64,000 nt of DNA from Tenebrio molitor (taxonomy: Eukaryota > Arthropoda > Insecta > Coleoptera > Tenebrionidae): the NCBI RefSeq assembly GCF_963966145.1, contig NC_091047.1:25048001-25112000 (forward strand). Direction: 5' to 3'. The notes under the pieces were generated by a model. It did not search any database. It was not told where the DNA came from and saw nothing but the letters and a program-made list of their open reading frames with translations. Position numbers and translations under genes: made by a program. Each line of letters opens with the position of its first letter. Within the stretch, counting starts at the first letter, position 1. This document shows positions 29,966 through 41,557 of the stretch, in pieces.

Positions 29966-30946
29966 ACTCGTTAAATAAACTGCTATAATAGGCATAGATG
30001 CATTAATTATTAACGCCCTCCTATCGATACATTAACTAAACTCTTTAATAAGCGATCGACGGAAAATATAAATAGTCTTGAACATATTTATTTATTTATG
30101 TGAGTATGTACTTTATCTAACCTTTTATTTAGTATTTTTTAAATATTTAATTAACTTACCACTGCTTCATTATCTCCATTCTCATTGCAACAACTCAACA
30201 ATTGATCGTACATCAATTTTCCAACGGACCTGTCGGAAATTCTTTTTGTAGCGGAGATTCCCTGAACTACAAATGTATTATCCTCGATCATTTTATTTGA
30301 GCACTGCACCTTTTATGTATTACGTGATGCGCTGTGGAGTTACTTTTATTGTTAGTTTATCATGTTATCCCCTCTTTACACCCAACGATTATAAAAAGCA
30401 ATTTATATAAAATGTAAAATGTTCGAAATTTTGATGCAGAAAGGAACTGCCGTAGGAAAGAGTGGATAGATCTGACTGTGTGATGATCAAGACAAGAGGA
30501 CAAATAGGATGCACTATTTTGAAGTACATTGATATTTGCGGTTATCTTGATCAAACGTCAGCTCTAAAACTTAATTCTTAACAACTACAAAAAATATTTT
30601 CTAAGTAAATTATTAATAATAATAAATAATACATTGGGTTTTTAAATTTCAGTTTTTATTAATCAAAAAATTTACATTAAATGGATGTGAGAATTATTTC
30701 TTGTGCAACCGTAGGCGAAATCAGCACTTCACGTAGCGAAAACAGGTCGCGAAATCCAATTTCGCAGCCGTCCATCTTAATGAGGGCCGTTAAAGTAAAT
30801 GTCATTTTAATATTTGATGCAAATCAGAGCTTCCATATTCTGCTTTGAACGATTTCGCAGCCTTAATATACAAATAGAAATAACTATTATACGGGTGATC
30901 AAGAAGGACAGTTTGTGTTGGTATGTAATACTGAATTTTATTTTCA

Positions 30947-31001
<55 letters not shown>
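30947..31001. repeat. (ATT)n microsatellite forming the LINE 3' tail
   Basis: About 18 ATT units on the plus strand, i.e. a (TAA)n tail on the minus strand directly after the LINE 3' end. TAA tails are known for I-type LINEs. Confidence 0.8.
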
Positions 31002-32441
31002 GTAAATCTGACTCACAGGTGTATAAACCCAATTACGAGTCAACTGAAAAAGATCAGCTATTAGTACTACTGATTCTCATGGCGAGAAGACTATGGAAAC
31101 TCGATTAGGTTGTATACGAACTTAGTGCTCTGATCTCTTGCCTGTTAGTACAAAAAACGTCTAACTTTCCCTCCACATCAGAGTAATTCTTAACCATCTG
31201 ATATAGGCTAGAATATTGTAGCAGATTGGTTCTTGCAGTATCTAGATAGAAGGTACCATGCTTACGACAACTAAAAGAGGGAACTGAGATAACAAGTAGG
31301 GGCAATCAACTGGGCAATTAAAAACGTCTGAGAGAAACTTAATGCTGGCTAATTTACGCCTAGAAGCTAGGGATGGAATCTGCACCTGCTCTAAAAGGGT
31401 CTCGTGTGGCACACCTCTCTGTGGATACTCACCAGAAGAAAAATACATGAAAGATTTGGCAAACCGTCTTTGGACTTTTTCAAGAGGCCAAACATGAACT
31501 TTGTAACAGGGTGACCAAACAATACTGGCGTACTCAAGTGTAGATCTTACATACGTTTTATAGAGACAAAGGAGAGTTTGTGGATTATCAAATAATTTCC
31601 CATTTCGTATGACGAAGCCCAGAGATTTATACGCTTTAGACAGAACATATTCAACGTGACTCCGAAATGTAAGTTTGGAATCGAACACAACTCCCAGATC
31701 TTTAAACTCATTAACACGCTGTAATGCCGAATTTTCAATCGAGTAGTTGAACCTGATAATAGTGTCCCTCCTCGAGTAACTTACTACATTACACTTATTA
31801 ATATTAAGAAGAAGGTTGTTAGTTCTTGCCCAGTTTTGAATCAGCTCAATATTGCGCTGTAGTTTAATACAGTCTTCGTCGGTTTCTATGACATTATAAA
31901 TTTTTAGATCATCTGCGTATAGTTGAAAAGGCACATCCAGGAGGTCAGAATGTCGTTGCTAAATATAACAAAGAACAAAGGACCAAGGACAGATCCCTGA
32001 GGAACTCCAGAAAGTTGCTGAAACAGCCCGGAACTAAAACCTCTGTACTGAACGAACAGGGCCCTGTCACTAAGATAAGACGCAATAAGTTGAATTAGAT
32101 TGTCCGAAAAACCAAAACTATCCAGTTTAGTCAAGAGTAACTTGTGATCAACACGATCGAACGCTTTTGAGAAATCCATGTAGATGACATCAATCTGTTT
32201 ACGAGCGTCCAAGTTTACTTGGAGAAAATGCGTTACCGAAAGTAAATTTGTAACCGTAGATCTTCGGGCCTGAAAACCGTGCTGAAAGAAGGATGTCATA
32301 TGTGCAACATGATTGTAGATGCGATTAAAAAGTACAAGTTCAAATATTTTTGAAAAGTTGTTAATAATGGCAATAGGTCTGTAATTAGTTATCTCACATC
32401 TGTCACCATTTTTATAAACCGGAGTAATTCGTGATTCCTTC

Positions 32442-34295
32442 TGTAGTGACCCAGTTTAAAATTTAAATGTAAATTTCCGGTACCGCCACAACAGCGCGCC
32501 AAATGTGAAGGTACTAGCGGCTAGACTAGGAACTGCGAGCGGAAATATAGCGAGGGGTGGAAGCTCTCTCGCGCGGGTGGTTGAAGGGGGGTAGGTCACT
32601 TTTGTTTAGTTTTTCGAAACGAACACACCTTGCGAAGAGCGATCCAAGTTTCTCAAATTTGTAAGTTAAACCTGAACAATTACACTACCGTTCCGAGTAG
32701 ATATTTTGTGTCCCCGTGAGGAATTCAACGTTTTTAATTCACCTGGGTAATTTATCCCACTTTCGTTGCCTTTTTTTGTGTTTTGTTTTTTTTTGGGACC
32801 AGGACCACGTGGTAAGGGTATGTTGTAGATTTCATTTTGTTGCATGCTGTTTCTTTAAGAGGCGTCCATTTGTTAATTTTAAGCGTTATCCCTAAATTTC
32901 TCCCGGGAGGTCCATTTTTGACAATCTGTTAATTTCGAAGATTAGTAGCCGTCGTCCGGACCGCGTGCGTCCATTTTGTTTTTCTTCCACTAACATTTTC
33001 TAACGGCACTCGACCCGCCATATTTTTTGTTTAGTATTGACAGCGAGTATTGTATTCCTTTTTAAAGCGCTTTTATTTTTATCGTTATTTAACTTCGCGT
33101 TTTGTTCTCTTTTATTTCCTCATTGTTTAATGTTGCGTTTTGTTTTGCTTATGTTATCCTTGTTTAATGTTGCGTTTTGTTTTGCTTATTTTATCATTGT
33201 TTCATGTTGCGCTTTGTTTTTCTGGATTTTCTCATCGTTTAATGTTACGCTTTGTTCGATAGAATTAAACTCTGGTTATTCCTTCGTGCTGTTGCTAGAT
33301 TTCGGAAAAGTTAAAGTAAAATGTTGTAAGTGCGCCCCTGTGGGAGCTAGGTGACAATCAGGAAGTCGTGGGGTTGTTTAGTAAATTTCTGTGGAAGCTA
33401 CGGTTATTTAGAGCCGTTAGCGAGGGCGGACCTTAGTCTTTGCGGGAGCGGCGTCGGGATGTTTTCGTGAAGCTTCCGTCGACGGTTATAGAGACTTTGG
33501 GGTTTTGTCCGGAAACGGTTGGTTGGGGACGGCGGACCTAGGTCTTTGCGGCTGCGGTCTAGGAATGCTACTCGTACGACCCCGAAACGCTCTGTCACTC
33601 TTACTTGGTCGGCGAAATCGTCTGACGTTCATTAATACCCCGAATATCTATAAACGTCGCTTGATTTCAAGATGATTCAGATTATTCTTCTGAGTCCCCT
33701 CGCAGCCGAAAGTTTGTTACCTCCAGCTCTAAGCTCCCGTCGGCGTACCTTGACCGCGTAGTTCCAAATTAAACATTGTTTGTCATTAATCGAATTGTAA
33801 AATATGAGTAATACCTGGGATACGGTTTTTTGAAGAGGGTTTTTCATCCGTCCCTGTCTGTAATAACTGTCTTATAATTTGTTTACTTGTTTTGCAAGCT
33901 TTAAACTGTCATTTTGTCTGTCATGTGCCCGTTTTTCTGTTATTTGAAATATTGTTGCATTCATCTTGTCGTTTATCTTTGTGATGTACTCTACTAGTTA
34001 ATTTCTTGTACTTCGTTAAACTTAATTTCTGTCCTTTGTATTCGTTCCAATTTCTTTTTCATCAAAGTTATTACAGACATTTTTAATAAAAGGTATTTTG
34101 CGTCCCTCACATGTGTGTTTTATTTGCGGCACTCTTCCGACTGGAACCCTCACCGTTTGCATTCCGAACCTTTTCCGCCAAAAGAAAATCACTACGTAGG
34201 GCTCCTCCGATTCGATGACGATCACGACCACATTTGTTACCGTTTTGCGCAGGTTCAAATATTTGGCGGAAAAAGTAAGTATTCAAATCATTACA
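32442..34295 (+). repeat. Solo LTR, plus orientation, inserted in the LINE
   Basis: It begins TGTAGTGACCCAG, ends ATTACA, and has target duplication CTTC (32438-32441, 34296-34299). It is the same family as 21326-22493 but 0.7 kb longer. Part of the extra length is a degenerate minisatellite at about 33103-33260 (TTTAATGTTGCGTTTTG units). AATAAAAGG lies near 34086. Confidence 0.82.
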
Positions 34296-34390
34296 CTTCC
34301 ACTTAACCGGAAACACTTAATTATGGAGTTGAAAATTACTTTTAACGGAGGTGCCAACAGATGTCTACAGTCACGAATCAGGAAAGAAGG

Positions 34391-34650
34391 TACTGTAGCA
34401 GACACAATATTCGGACACCCAATAAACCCAAGCCAAGAGCCCATAATTAGTCCCACAATAGGAAGGGTCGGTTGGTTGTAAATCAATGGGAGATTGCAAA
34501 CACGCTTATAAGAATTTCTTACGATAGACCGTATTGTAAAATTCCAGGGGCAGTTTAGTGATTTATGGCTGTGGTTACTGCTTATTGTTAACATAATTGT
34601 AGGTACTTGGTTTAGGTTTATTGGGTGTCCGAATAATGTGTCTGCCAGTA
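34391..34650. mobile_element. Tc1/mariner-type MITE in the LINE RT
   Basis: The ends read TA-CTG(TA)GCAGACACA and the inverse. The inner arms ATTCGGACACCCAATAAACC and GGTTTATTGGGTGTCCGAAT are 20 bp and perfect. Removing it brings GPDQI next to VPSFLIRDC of the RT. Confidence 0.82.
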
Positions 34651-35481
34651 TATCTGATCAGGACCGCAAGTTTCATTGTACTTTAGCTTACTTATCGCTA
34701 ATACTATTTCCCTTTCTGTTACCCGGTCAACATACAAAACATTTTGATTGACTGTTGGGTTGTGTGTACTAATACTAGAAATGCTGTTTCTATTAAACGA
34801 CTGAGAAAAGTAATTTGCAAATTTGTTCACAATATCTTTAGGATCTTTGATTATTAATCCTCTATCATTCATAACAGCGGGAATTGAAGTTGTTTTTCTC
34901 ATTGAATTCAGATATCCCCAGAAACATTTAGGATTTGTCTTGATTTTATCATTCATGTTTACTATAAAGTTCCTATATGCAGCTTTTATTTTAGTTTTCA
35001 CTTTCGATCTAAGGCTCTTAAAACAAATGTAGTCTTCAATTGCTCTGGAATGTTTGTACTTTTTTAATGCTTTATGCTTTCTTTTTATCAGACCAATGAT
35101 TTCCCTATTAAACCACAACGGATATGAACCAAGTGATTGACGTTTCTTGGGAACGAACTCATCGAAAATCGAGAATAGTGCTTTATACAATAAGTCAACA
35201 CCTTCATCTGGATTAGGAATACTGTCAAGAACCGTCCAATCAACATGAGACAATGCCAGATACAATCCAGGGAAATCAGCTCTTTTATAGTTGTAGCTGT
35301 CACAAGTAGAAGTGGGAAAATTTTCACAAAATTCAGCACAAACTGCGATGTGTAATGCAGGATGGTATTTATCCTCTCTAAGAAGGATATCATTAGCTTT
35401 GGTGACACAACATGAACCATTACTCAAAACTAAATCCAACAGTTTTCCCATGTTATTAGCTACATTATTGAATTGATTCAA

Positions 35482-36046
35482 AGTAAAAAAATTGCAAAAG
35501 CATGAAAAATGTGTGTAAACTGAAGATATTGAAATCTCCCAAGAAAATCACGTCTGAATCGTAGAATAGATTGTTCGAAATTAGGAAATCAAGAAGTGTT
35601 GTGTAGCAGTCAACCTTAGACCCCGGGGGAATGTACAATGCGCAAATAACTAAGGACTTGTTACCAAGAACAGCCTCAACAGCTACCAAGTCTACACAAT
35701 TGACTTCAGACAAATTACCGATGTTGCTAGTGTCCAATTTCACAGCCTTTATGTTACTTTTGATTGCTATCAACACCCCACCACCCCTTTTAATTTTGCA
35801 TGTGCCAAAGTCTCTGTCACATCTGAATACATTGTAGGAATATATGTCAAATACTTCACCATCCATTACAGACTGAGACAGCCAGGTCTCAGTCAACACA
35901 ATAAAGTCATAGAGGGAGGAGTTACTAGATAGGGACAACTCTTGCAATTTAGAATTCAAACCTCTTACATTCTGATAATAGATGTGTAAATTTTTAGTCC
36001 GCAGGGAAGTATTACCTACCCTATTTGAGTAAGAAACTTTTAATTG
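35482..36046 (-). pseudogene. LINE ORF2 endonuclease domain
   Basis: An apurinic-type (EEP) endonuclease: IYYQNVRGLNSK, LTETWLS, RGGGVLIAI, ALYIPPGS and LGDFNI follow in order. The frame is lost just after LGDFNI (near 35530), before the RT linker begins in another frame. ORF2 follows the ORF1 stop closely. Confidence 0.8.
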
Positions 36047-36217
36047 CTATTTTATTAGATCACCAAAAATGTCATCCTTTAATTTCTGAACATTCCTCTT
36101 ATAACATGGGCAACGATCGTGATCCCAAGCTGCATGAGCAACTTCCCCAGAGTCGGTTTCCTCCCTATTCATGGTGTTGTGAGTTAGGCAGTTAACACAT
36201 TTTAACATGTCATCATA
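36047..36217 (-). pseudogene. LINE ORF1 C-terminal remnant
   Basis: Only about 56 codons remain: a Cys/His cluster (CVNC ... HDRCPCYK) and NVQKLKDDIFGD before the stop. This type of ending is common in insect LINE ORF1 proteins. Confidence 0.6.
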
Positions 36218-36719
36218 TGGTACAACTGGAGTAACTTCCGATTGCTGGCGGCTTGACACTGACAGCCGCATCATTGACAAGTAACATCTGACATGGTGAA
36301 TCTGTTGGAGAACCTAAACGGAAGAGTTAATTCATATTTAGAGCAAAATGAGGGACACTTCGAGCATGTCCTTTAGTTAATTTTTAGATAATTGTTATGT
36401 ATTTCAAGTTTAATTTCTTTTTACCATTAATTTTTACTTTCATAACCTACCATTTTGTCGCTATCAATGTTACGTCAGGTATCTGTCAAATAAGCCAATA
36501 AAACATAATCGGTTGCAGTGTTGCAAATAGTCGAACAAAAAAATGTTCTTAATTGTATTGCCGAGCTTAAACAGTTTTTCTTGATCATCCCGTAGTTAGT
36601 TTTGAATTTTTTTTTTATAAATCCTTAATAATCATCAGATTTCAGTATTTAAAAAAAAATGTACTCGTATTTTCCATAACTATTTCTAAGAAACTGAAAA
36701 ATTTCATCTACCACCTAGG

Positions 36720-37120
36720 TACAGTTAATTTCAAAATTATAGAGTACACCTAATTTTCTACAGTGTAAAATGCACTTACATTTTTTATCAATGATCAATG
36801 TCAATTTTGACAAACAAAATATCTAATCTAACGGAAAACGCGAAAGTGCTCATTCTTTCCAAATTAGAAGAAGGGTGGTCGATTCGGAGAGTAGCCCACT
36901 ATTATAACATCGCCAAGAGCACCGTGCAGAGGATAAAACAGACACTATTATGATGTTCTAAAATATCAACGGGATTTTATGTTGTCAAACTTACCTAACC
37001 TATATAAAAAATATGACATTCAAATTTCAAAAAGGCATCTTTACATGTGAAAAAAACTGTAATAAATCGACTTCTTGATTTTTGAGGTGTACCTACTCGA
37101 TAATTTTGAAATTAACTGTA
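36720..37120. mobile_element. Miniature mariner/pogo-like element encoding only a DNA-binding domain
   Basis: TACAGTTAATTTCAAAATTA at 36720 is inverted at 37101-37120. A second block (GTACACCT / AGGTGTAC) lies inside. The termini begin and end with TA. The only open frame is the 51-codon helix-turn-helix gene at 36798. Confidence 0.8.
36798..36953 (+). CDS. 51-aa helix-turn-helix protein inside a MITE
   Basis: ATG 36798 to TGA 36951-36953. The peptide contains KVLILSKLEEGWSIRRVAHY and NIAKSTVQRIKQ, the psq/Tc1-type helix-turn-helix found at the N-terminus of mariner and pogo transposases. No DDE catalytic domain follows. It could be an accidental remnant, or a small protein that binds the element ends. 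Confidence 0.55.
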   Translation: MSILTNKISNLTENAKVLILSKLEEGWSIRRVAHYYNIAKSTVQRIKQTLL

Positions 37121-38535
37121 CATTATGATTTAACTAAAATCTTATTTTAAAAGAATCACAATAATATGTACAGTATGTCCCCGGATGAGTTTACAAGAGG
37201 TAAAAAAAATTATTTTTGATTTTACATTTTACGCAAAAACTTCATAGGAATAACATTTTTTGCTTCATTTGAAGCCCCCATTTCTGTTATAAAAAAGTCT
37301 TTTTCAACACAGAGGAAGACTTAACATTAAAATAAAAGAAAATGCAGAAAACATAATTTCCTTTTTATTTGAAAAAATCAAACGATAATTGGATATAAAA
37401 CTATTGTTTAATACCTCTCTAGAAAGTGAGTCTGTATCCACCTCACCAGTGGGTGAGGGTTTCACTTTCACTCATACTCTTTCGCACACTGTTTTCCGCT
37501 CACGGATAATTGAAATTCGATTTTATGAAAAATAATTTGTATACCTATGGAAAATAGTAACCAATAATAAATATAACAATTCATCATTTTACATAATTCA
37601 TCACAACGGCATACACCGCATATGCCCATTGTCAGTACCTACAACTTTCTGAAGGATCCACTCTTGGTCCGCCGCTTTCAGTAAAAACTTGCAAGCATCG
37701 TTTCTTGAAAAAGTTGTAGCTTTTTTTGGCCGATAGTTTCTACATTTTGTTTTCAAAAACGAAGTAAGATTGCTGAACCTGTACCATTTATTATATTTTT
37801 CTAACACTAATATCTTAAACTGTTTTTATAGTGCATTTGAGCTCACACGTTATGTTACCTATAAAATACGTTTTCTTTATAAAACACGTCGTCAGTAGTA
37901 ACGTTTTTTATGAAATTATAAAACACGCCGTCAATAGCAACTTATCTTATAATTATAAGATTGTAAAATAGGCAGGTGCACATTATTCAAGTAACATTTT
38001 ATTCATCATTTTTACAGTAATTATTTCAAAATGAAAAGCACATTTATTGGATTGAAAACTCAGGCCTGTACTTGAGCTAGAACTGCCACATTCCTCCCCA
38101 TTGCTTAGTTTGGTGCTCTTGTTTATAACATCTACTGCTTTAACTTCTGCTGTTTCATCCAATGCAAGCGTCCCACCACCGAAGACTTTTCTGGCAATCT
38201 TTACTTTTTCTTCAAAGGATTCTTGTCGTAATGTGAATTAACTTTTCAATAAAGTTCTGCACAATTACCTTCATATCAAGAAAAACCAAAATGACATCTT
38301 CGGTTACCTCCTTGATGCCTTTTTTATTCTTCCAGCCTTTCGTACGAAATTCTTTTCCCTTATTCTTATTTCTTCTGGAACGTTTTGGCACATTTCAACG
38401 ACGAAAATTGTTTTTTTCAAATTTGTTGATATTATTACCATAGTGCCCACGGCAATCTTCACATTTTGTGTATTGTGACGCGCCTCGAATAATTTATGAC
38501 ATTTTAGAATAATTTCTGAATTTATTAAAATTTGT

Positions 38536-38690
38536 GATAAGATGTTAGTGTTAGAAAAAATGTTGAAGATAACACGTGTTTTATAGTTTAAAAATCTCGG
38601 TCTATTAAATCCTCGCTCCCTGCGGTCGCTCTGATTTAAACTACGACCTCGATTTTTAAATCGTCTATAAAACACTAGTCATCTTATAGT
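38536..38690. repeat. Foldback with GAGCG-type centre
   Basis: GTGTTTTATAGTTTAAAAATC near 38576 pairs with the inverted GATTTTTAAATCGTCTATAAAACAC near 38650. The centre is CCTCGCTCCCTGCGGTCGCTCTG, i.e. the GAGCG...AGCGAGG module on the other strand. Confidence 0.65.
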
Positions 38691-38698
38691 TATTTACG

Positions 38699-38850
38699 AA
38701 CCAAGTGCGGGAAGACGATGTTCCCGCATGAGCGCATTTTTTAAAGCACGAGCGACGAAGGAGCGAGTGCCTTTAATTAATGCGCGAATGAACGGAAGAT
38801 GTCTTCACGCAAGTGTTTCGTACAATATTTTTTGTACGAAAATTAAATTA
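38699..38850. repeat. Foldback with GAGCGACGAAGGAGCGAG centre
   Basis: Imperfect arms (CGAACCAAGTGCGGGAAGACG / GTCTTCACGCAAGTGTTTCG) surround CACGAGCGACGAAGGAGCGAGTG. It directly follows the previous foldback. Confidence 0.55.
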
Positions 38851-39984
38851 AATTTTTTTGTTTTAATACATTAAACATAAACGAACACAAAACCAAGTAG
38901 GCAGTGATCTTTCGTTATTGGAAACAATTGCTTCACTTGTTATATCAATTTTTGCAATAATTTGTCAATTTTGTAGGAACAATTTTCAACGATTATAAAT
39001 CTTTCCGTAATTTGTTAATGGAGGAAAACCCAGGGAAGTTGTATTTTATGAACTAAATTTTATTATTATCAAGACAGATTTTTTTTTGAATGCCTCAAAG
39101 GGCCAGTGTTTTTTGCAATTTTTACATTCGAGTCGACCGGGAAGCACTCGTTTCGGAGCGAGCGTTGGATGTTGGAAGCGTTGCTTTCAAGGCTATGAGT
39201 ACAAAAATAACTATAAAACAACTAATAGCTTATTAAAAAACCTCTTACCTGGAGATGTCAACGTTTTGAAATACACAGTGTACTCTTCAACTACGAATAC
39301 CACGACCACTCTGAAGCGGCTCCTATATTTTTAAAATATGTCATCATAACATTATTTTCGTCTATTTCTTTGATTCGTTTCTCACTCTGCCATTGTGTAA
39401 ATTCTTTCTGGTATCGTAATTTTGATTTTGTAAGCAACATTTGGTACTTCGCGTCACTTGCCTCTTCCAGGACATCATCAGGAACATATAATTCTTCATC
39501 ATCCATTTCCACAACGTGTACACAAATCACTTTATTGACGTTACAGATCTTTGTTTACTTTTTTTAAATTCAAATAAATATAATTAATCAACTTAAGTAC
39601 ATGTTTAATTTGTATTTTGTTTTTTCCATAGCAACGGATTCCTCCAAACATGTGATCTAAAGTAGACAAAAATTAAGGGAATTCTACAGTTTTTCTTGGA
39701 AGCAAAATAATTGCCCCAATCCTCACACGTAGTCTTAAACACTAGATAAATTTAAAATGTTACAGGTACTTGAAAGATTACAACACATTTCATTACAAAT
39801 TTTAAACTGTATTTATAAAAAATTCAAAAATGGAAACATTCACTATTCATTTTTTCGTAATTCCACTGAAATCCTAATTAGGTACTTCTTTTAACCAATC
39901 ACGTTAACTTTTCCAGTATTTCCGGGACTTTTTGTTTCCGCTTTATCCACAAAAATTTGAAATTTGAATATTTTTACGACCAGA

Positions 39985-40827
39985 TCAGAATTCCCCATAC
40001 CCTAAGCCGACCATCGGGTGAATTGAGAGCAAATCTGGATTCATCCGTAAAGAGAACCCTTCCCCAGTCATCGGCTGTCCAATGAATGTTATTGCGGGCA
40101 AATTGTAACCTCGCTCTTTTGTGATGGGGGAGCAGTAATGGTCCATTCGCAGGTCTTCTACTGGTTAAATTGTTTTCTATCAGTCGTCTTCGGATTGTTC
40201 TCTGGCTTACTTCAACATTTCTGGCATTATGAAGCTCATTTTGGAGCTGTGGTGCAGTTAAATGCCTATTTCGCAAAGATGTTAACAGGACAAATCGGTC
40301 ATCAGCTTGAGATGTAACTCTTTCGCGACCTTGACCGGATCTCCGTTTTAGTTCGCCAGTCTCCTGGTATCTTTGGGCAATTCTAGAAACCGTCGACTGG
40401 TTTATTTCTAGTGTTCTAGCAACATAACGTTAACTCCTGCCGTCATTTAAGAGTGCAATAGCCATTGCAGCTTGTTCAGCTGTCAAATGGTAGCTGTTTC
40501 TGTTCATTTTTGTTTATAACTATCAAATATCACTAATTGAACAAATCAACTCAATAATGAATCGCTAACTTACATGGATTTCTAAAAAATGCAACTTAAT
40601 GGCTATTGAAACAATTACAAAAATACAACAATCAGCAAGAATTTTGATGGTTTGACACTTCACAATGAAAAAGTGTATTTCAATTGCTTTTAAATAATCC
40701 ATAGCCAACTCCTGAATTTGACAAATAATCCTATTACCCTATGCAGTCAGTCAGTTGGACTATTTCTACCATAACATAGCCGCAAATCCTCGTGTTTTAA
40801 GTGATGCGATAATTTTGCCGGTCAGTG
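39985..40827 (-). pseudogene. Tc1-like transposon remnant with broken transposase
   Basis: The terminus CACTGACCGGCAAAATTATC (minus strand, from 40827) and TA mark one end. The transposase starts at ATG 40507: a helix-turn-helix with a TAA at 40430-40432 (after NDGRS), then LTAPQLQNELHNARN, RRLIENNLTSRRP and the first catalytic Asp in LFTDESRF. It stops after GRLRVWG. The rest of the DDE domain and the other terminus are missing. Confidence 0.8.
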
Positions 40828-40829
40828 TA

Positions 40830-41390
40830 TAATTGTTTTATTATGGACCCATCTTTATCTGAAATGATCCGCTTAGGAAATAATATACCTTCTGCAAATC
40901 CAAGATTGAGATTATAATTTTAATATTTTTCCAGAAATAGGTTTACAACTAACGGAACTTGTTGCTGCTGTATTTACCGCAATATCGGTTCTAATATGAT
41001 AAAAAATCCAGTTCATAAACACTAACAGCAAAATACTAAAAACCAGAAACACCAAACAGAACTAGCATCAACTAAATTAATAAAAAAATTATTATTAAAG
41101 TTACTTTTAAACTGTGAGACTCTTGAAATTGCAATTTGACAACTTCACTGAATTCATTACATTTGTTTGTGAGGTTATGATTATTTAGTGACATTCCCCC
41201 CTAAAGTGGCGCCGTAGAGATCACAGGCACTAAAGCTTCGCCCAGGCAGATGTATAGTGAAATATGTCAATCATCAAGACGGCGGTGATTTGTACAATAC
41301 TGCATGCGCATAACAAATTTGACGTTTTACGTGTAGTGATGCCACAAATGTTAATACAGAATTATACGAGGGCTGAAACTTTTATAAAGC
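40830..41390. other. Intergenic DNA upstream of kinase 3
   Basis: No gene is seen. Sequence shared with the region upstream of kinase 2 begins at about 41390 (GCTGAATAAACCC). Confidence 0.45.
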
Positions 41391-41549
41391 TGAATAAACC
41401 CTAGTTAAAAAAATTTGAAATAGTGACGTCTATTGCACGTATTTACCTAAAAAAATTATTATCGAAGAATAACAATTGAGAGTTCCAAGTTCACTTCTTT
41501 GGATGATATAGAACTAAAGATTAGATCAATAGATAATTATCTGGTGTCT

Positions 41550-41557
41550 ATAAATAC
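41550..41557 (+). promoter_or_regulatory. TATA box of CHK kinase 3
   Basis: TATAAATA lies 74 bp upstream of ATG 41624, within a block conserved with kinase 2. Confidence 0.6.

Larger units (their letters stand above)
26708..30291 (-). pseudogene. Acyl-CoA synthetase B pseudogene
   Basis: This is a paralogue of synthetases A and C. Exon 1 (30160-30291, 44 codons) and the start of exon 2 at 28759 are normal. Exon 2 is then interrupted by about 0.4 kb of foldback sequence (about 28225-28625) and resumes at EYFIPVLSALYIG. The P-loop YSSGTTGLPKGV is kept. In exon 3 a frameshift follows FLSL and a TAG (27515-27517) replaces the codon before YDLSSV. Exon 4 (27382 down) keeps GYGLTE, LTGD and GRSKDLIKYKG. 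Exon 5 begins with a frameshifting deletion. The last exon lacks its first half and keeps only SGKILRKNLYELLSH. These lesions rule out a normal enzyme. Confidence 0.85.
31242..35481 (-). pseudogene. LINE reverse transcriptase, in pieces
   Basis: The linker and RT start (34651-35481) reach KYNETCGPDQI. RT continues at 34304-34390 (VPSFLIRDCRHLLAPPLKVIF). After the solo LTR it resumes at 32437 with ITPVYKNGD...NYRPIAIIN, then FQARRST, MDFSKAFDRVDH and GVPQGSVLGPLFF. A frameshift near 31920 precedes the catalytic YADD frame (FQLYADDLKIY). The C-terminal part to 31242 includes YASIVWSPCYK. The order and wording fit Jockey/I-type LINEs; the exact clade is not determined. Confidence 0.85.
31002..36217 (-). 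mobile_element. 5'-truncated non-LTR retrotransposon (LINE), dead and interrupted
   Basis: On the minus strand the order is: ORF1 end with a zinc knuckle, endonuclease, RT, 3' end, TAA tail. It is cut by a MITE (34391-34650) and a solo LTR (32442-34295). CATAT at both junctions with the M1 MITE may be the target duplication. The 5' end is truncated inside ORF1. Confidence 0.85.
30892..36592. mobile_element. MITE family M1, copy 2, split by a LINE
   Basis: The left part (30892 to about 30947, starting CGGGTGATCAAGAAGGACAG) and the right part (about 36218-36592, ending TTCTTGATCATCCCG) join to match copy 1 at 28767-28997. In copy 1 the corresponding break point is continuous (...CGTAT|AACAGGAGTAAC). 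Confidence 0.75.
37601..39530 (-). pseudogene. Decayed Crypton-like recombinase gene fragments
   Basis: Exon-like piece 39250-39530 carries the N-terminal wording of the family (VPDDVLEEASDAKYQML, KEFTQWQSEKR, MMTYFKNI). It then has SEWSWYS-stop-LKSTL where the 2.5-kb gene has SFYSMLRSTL, and ends with a possible donor at NVDIS. Piece 37601-37807 (YNKWYRFSNLTSFLKTKCRN, YRPKKATTFSRND) matches the next part and ends at QKVV. Between them, 38290-38345 (KGIKEVTEDVILVFLDMK) and 38000-38235 (FEEKVKIARKVFGGG) resemble another N-terminus and a C-terminus. The catalytic RHRY region is absent. The order is scrambled, so at least two copies are probably mixed. Confidence 0.55.

Noticed and set aside
30814..31005. 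Plus- and minus-strand frames with poly-Leu or poly-Asn
   Set aside because: They are translations of the (ATT)n microsatellite at the LINE tail.
33037..33354. Hydrophobic 105-codon frame resembling a membrane protein
   Set aside because: It is a T-rich minisatellite inside the solo LTR; Phe and Leu codons follow from composition.
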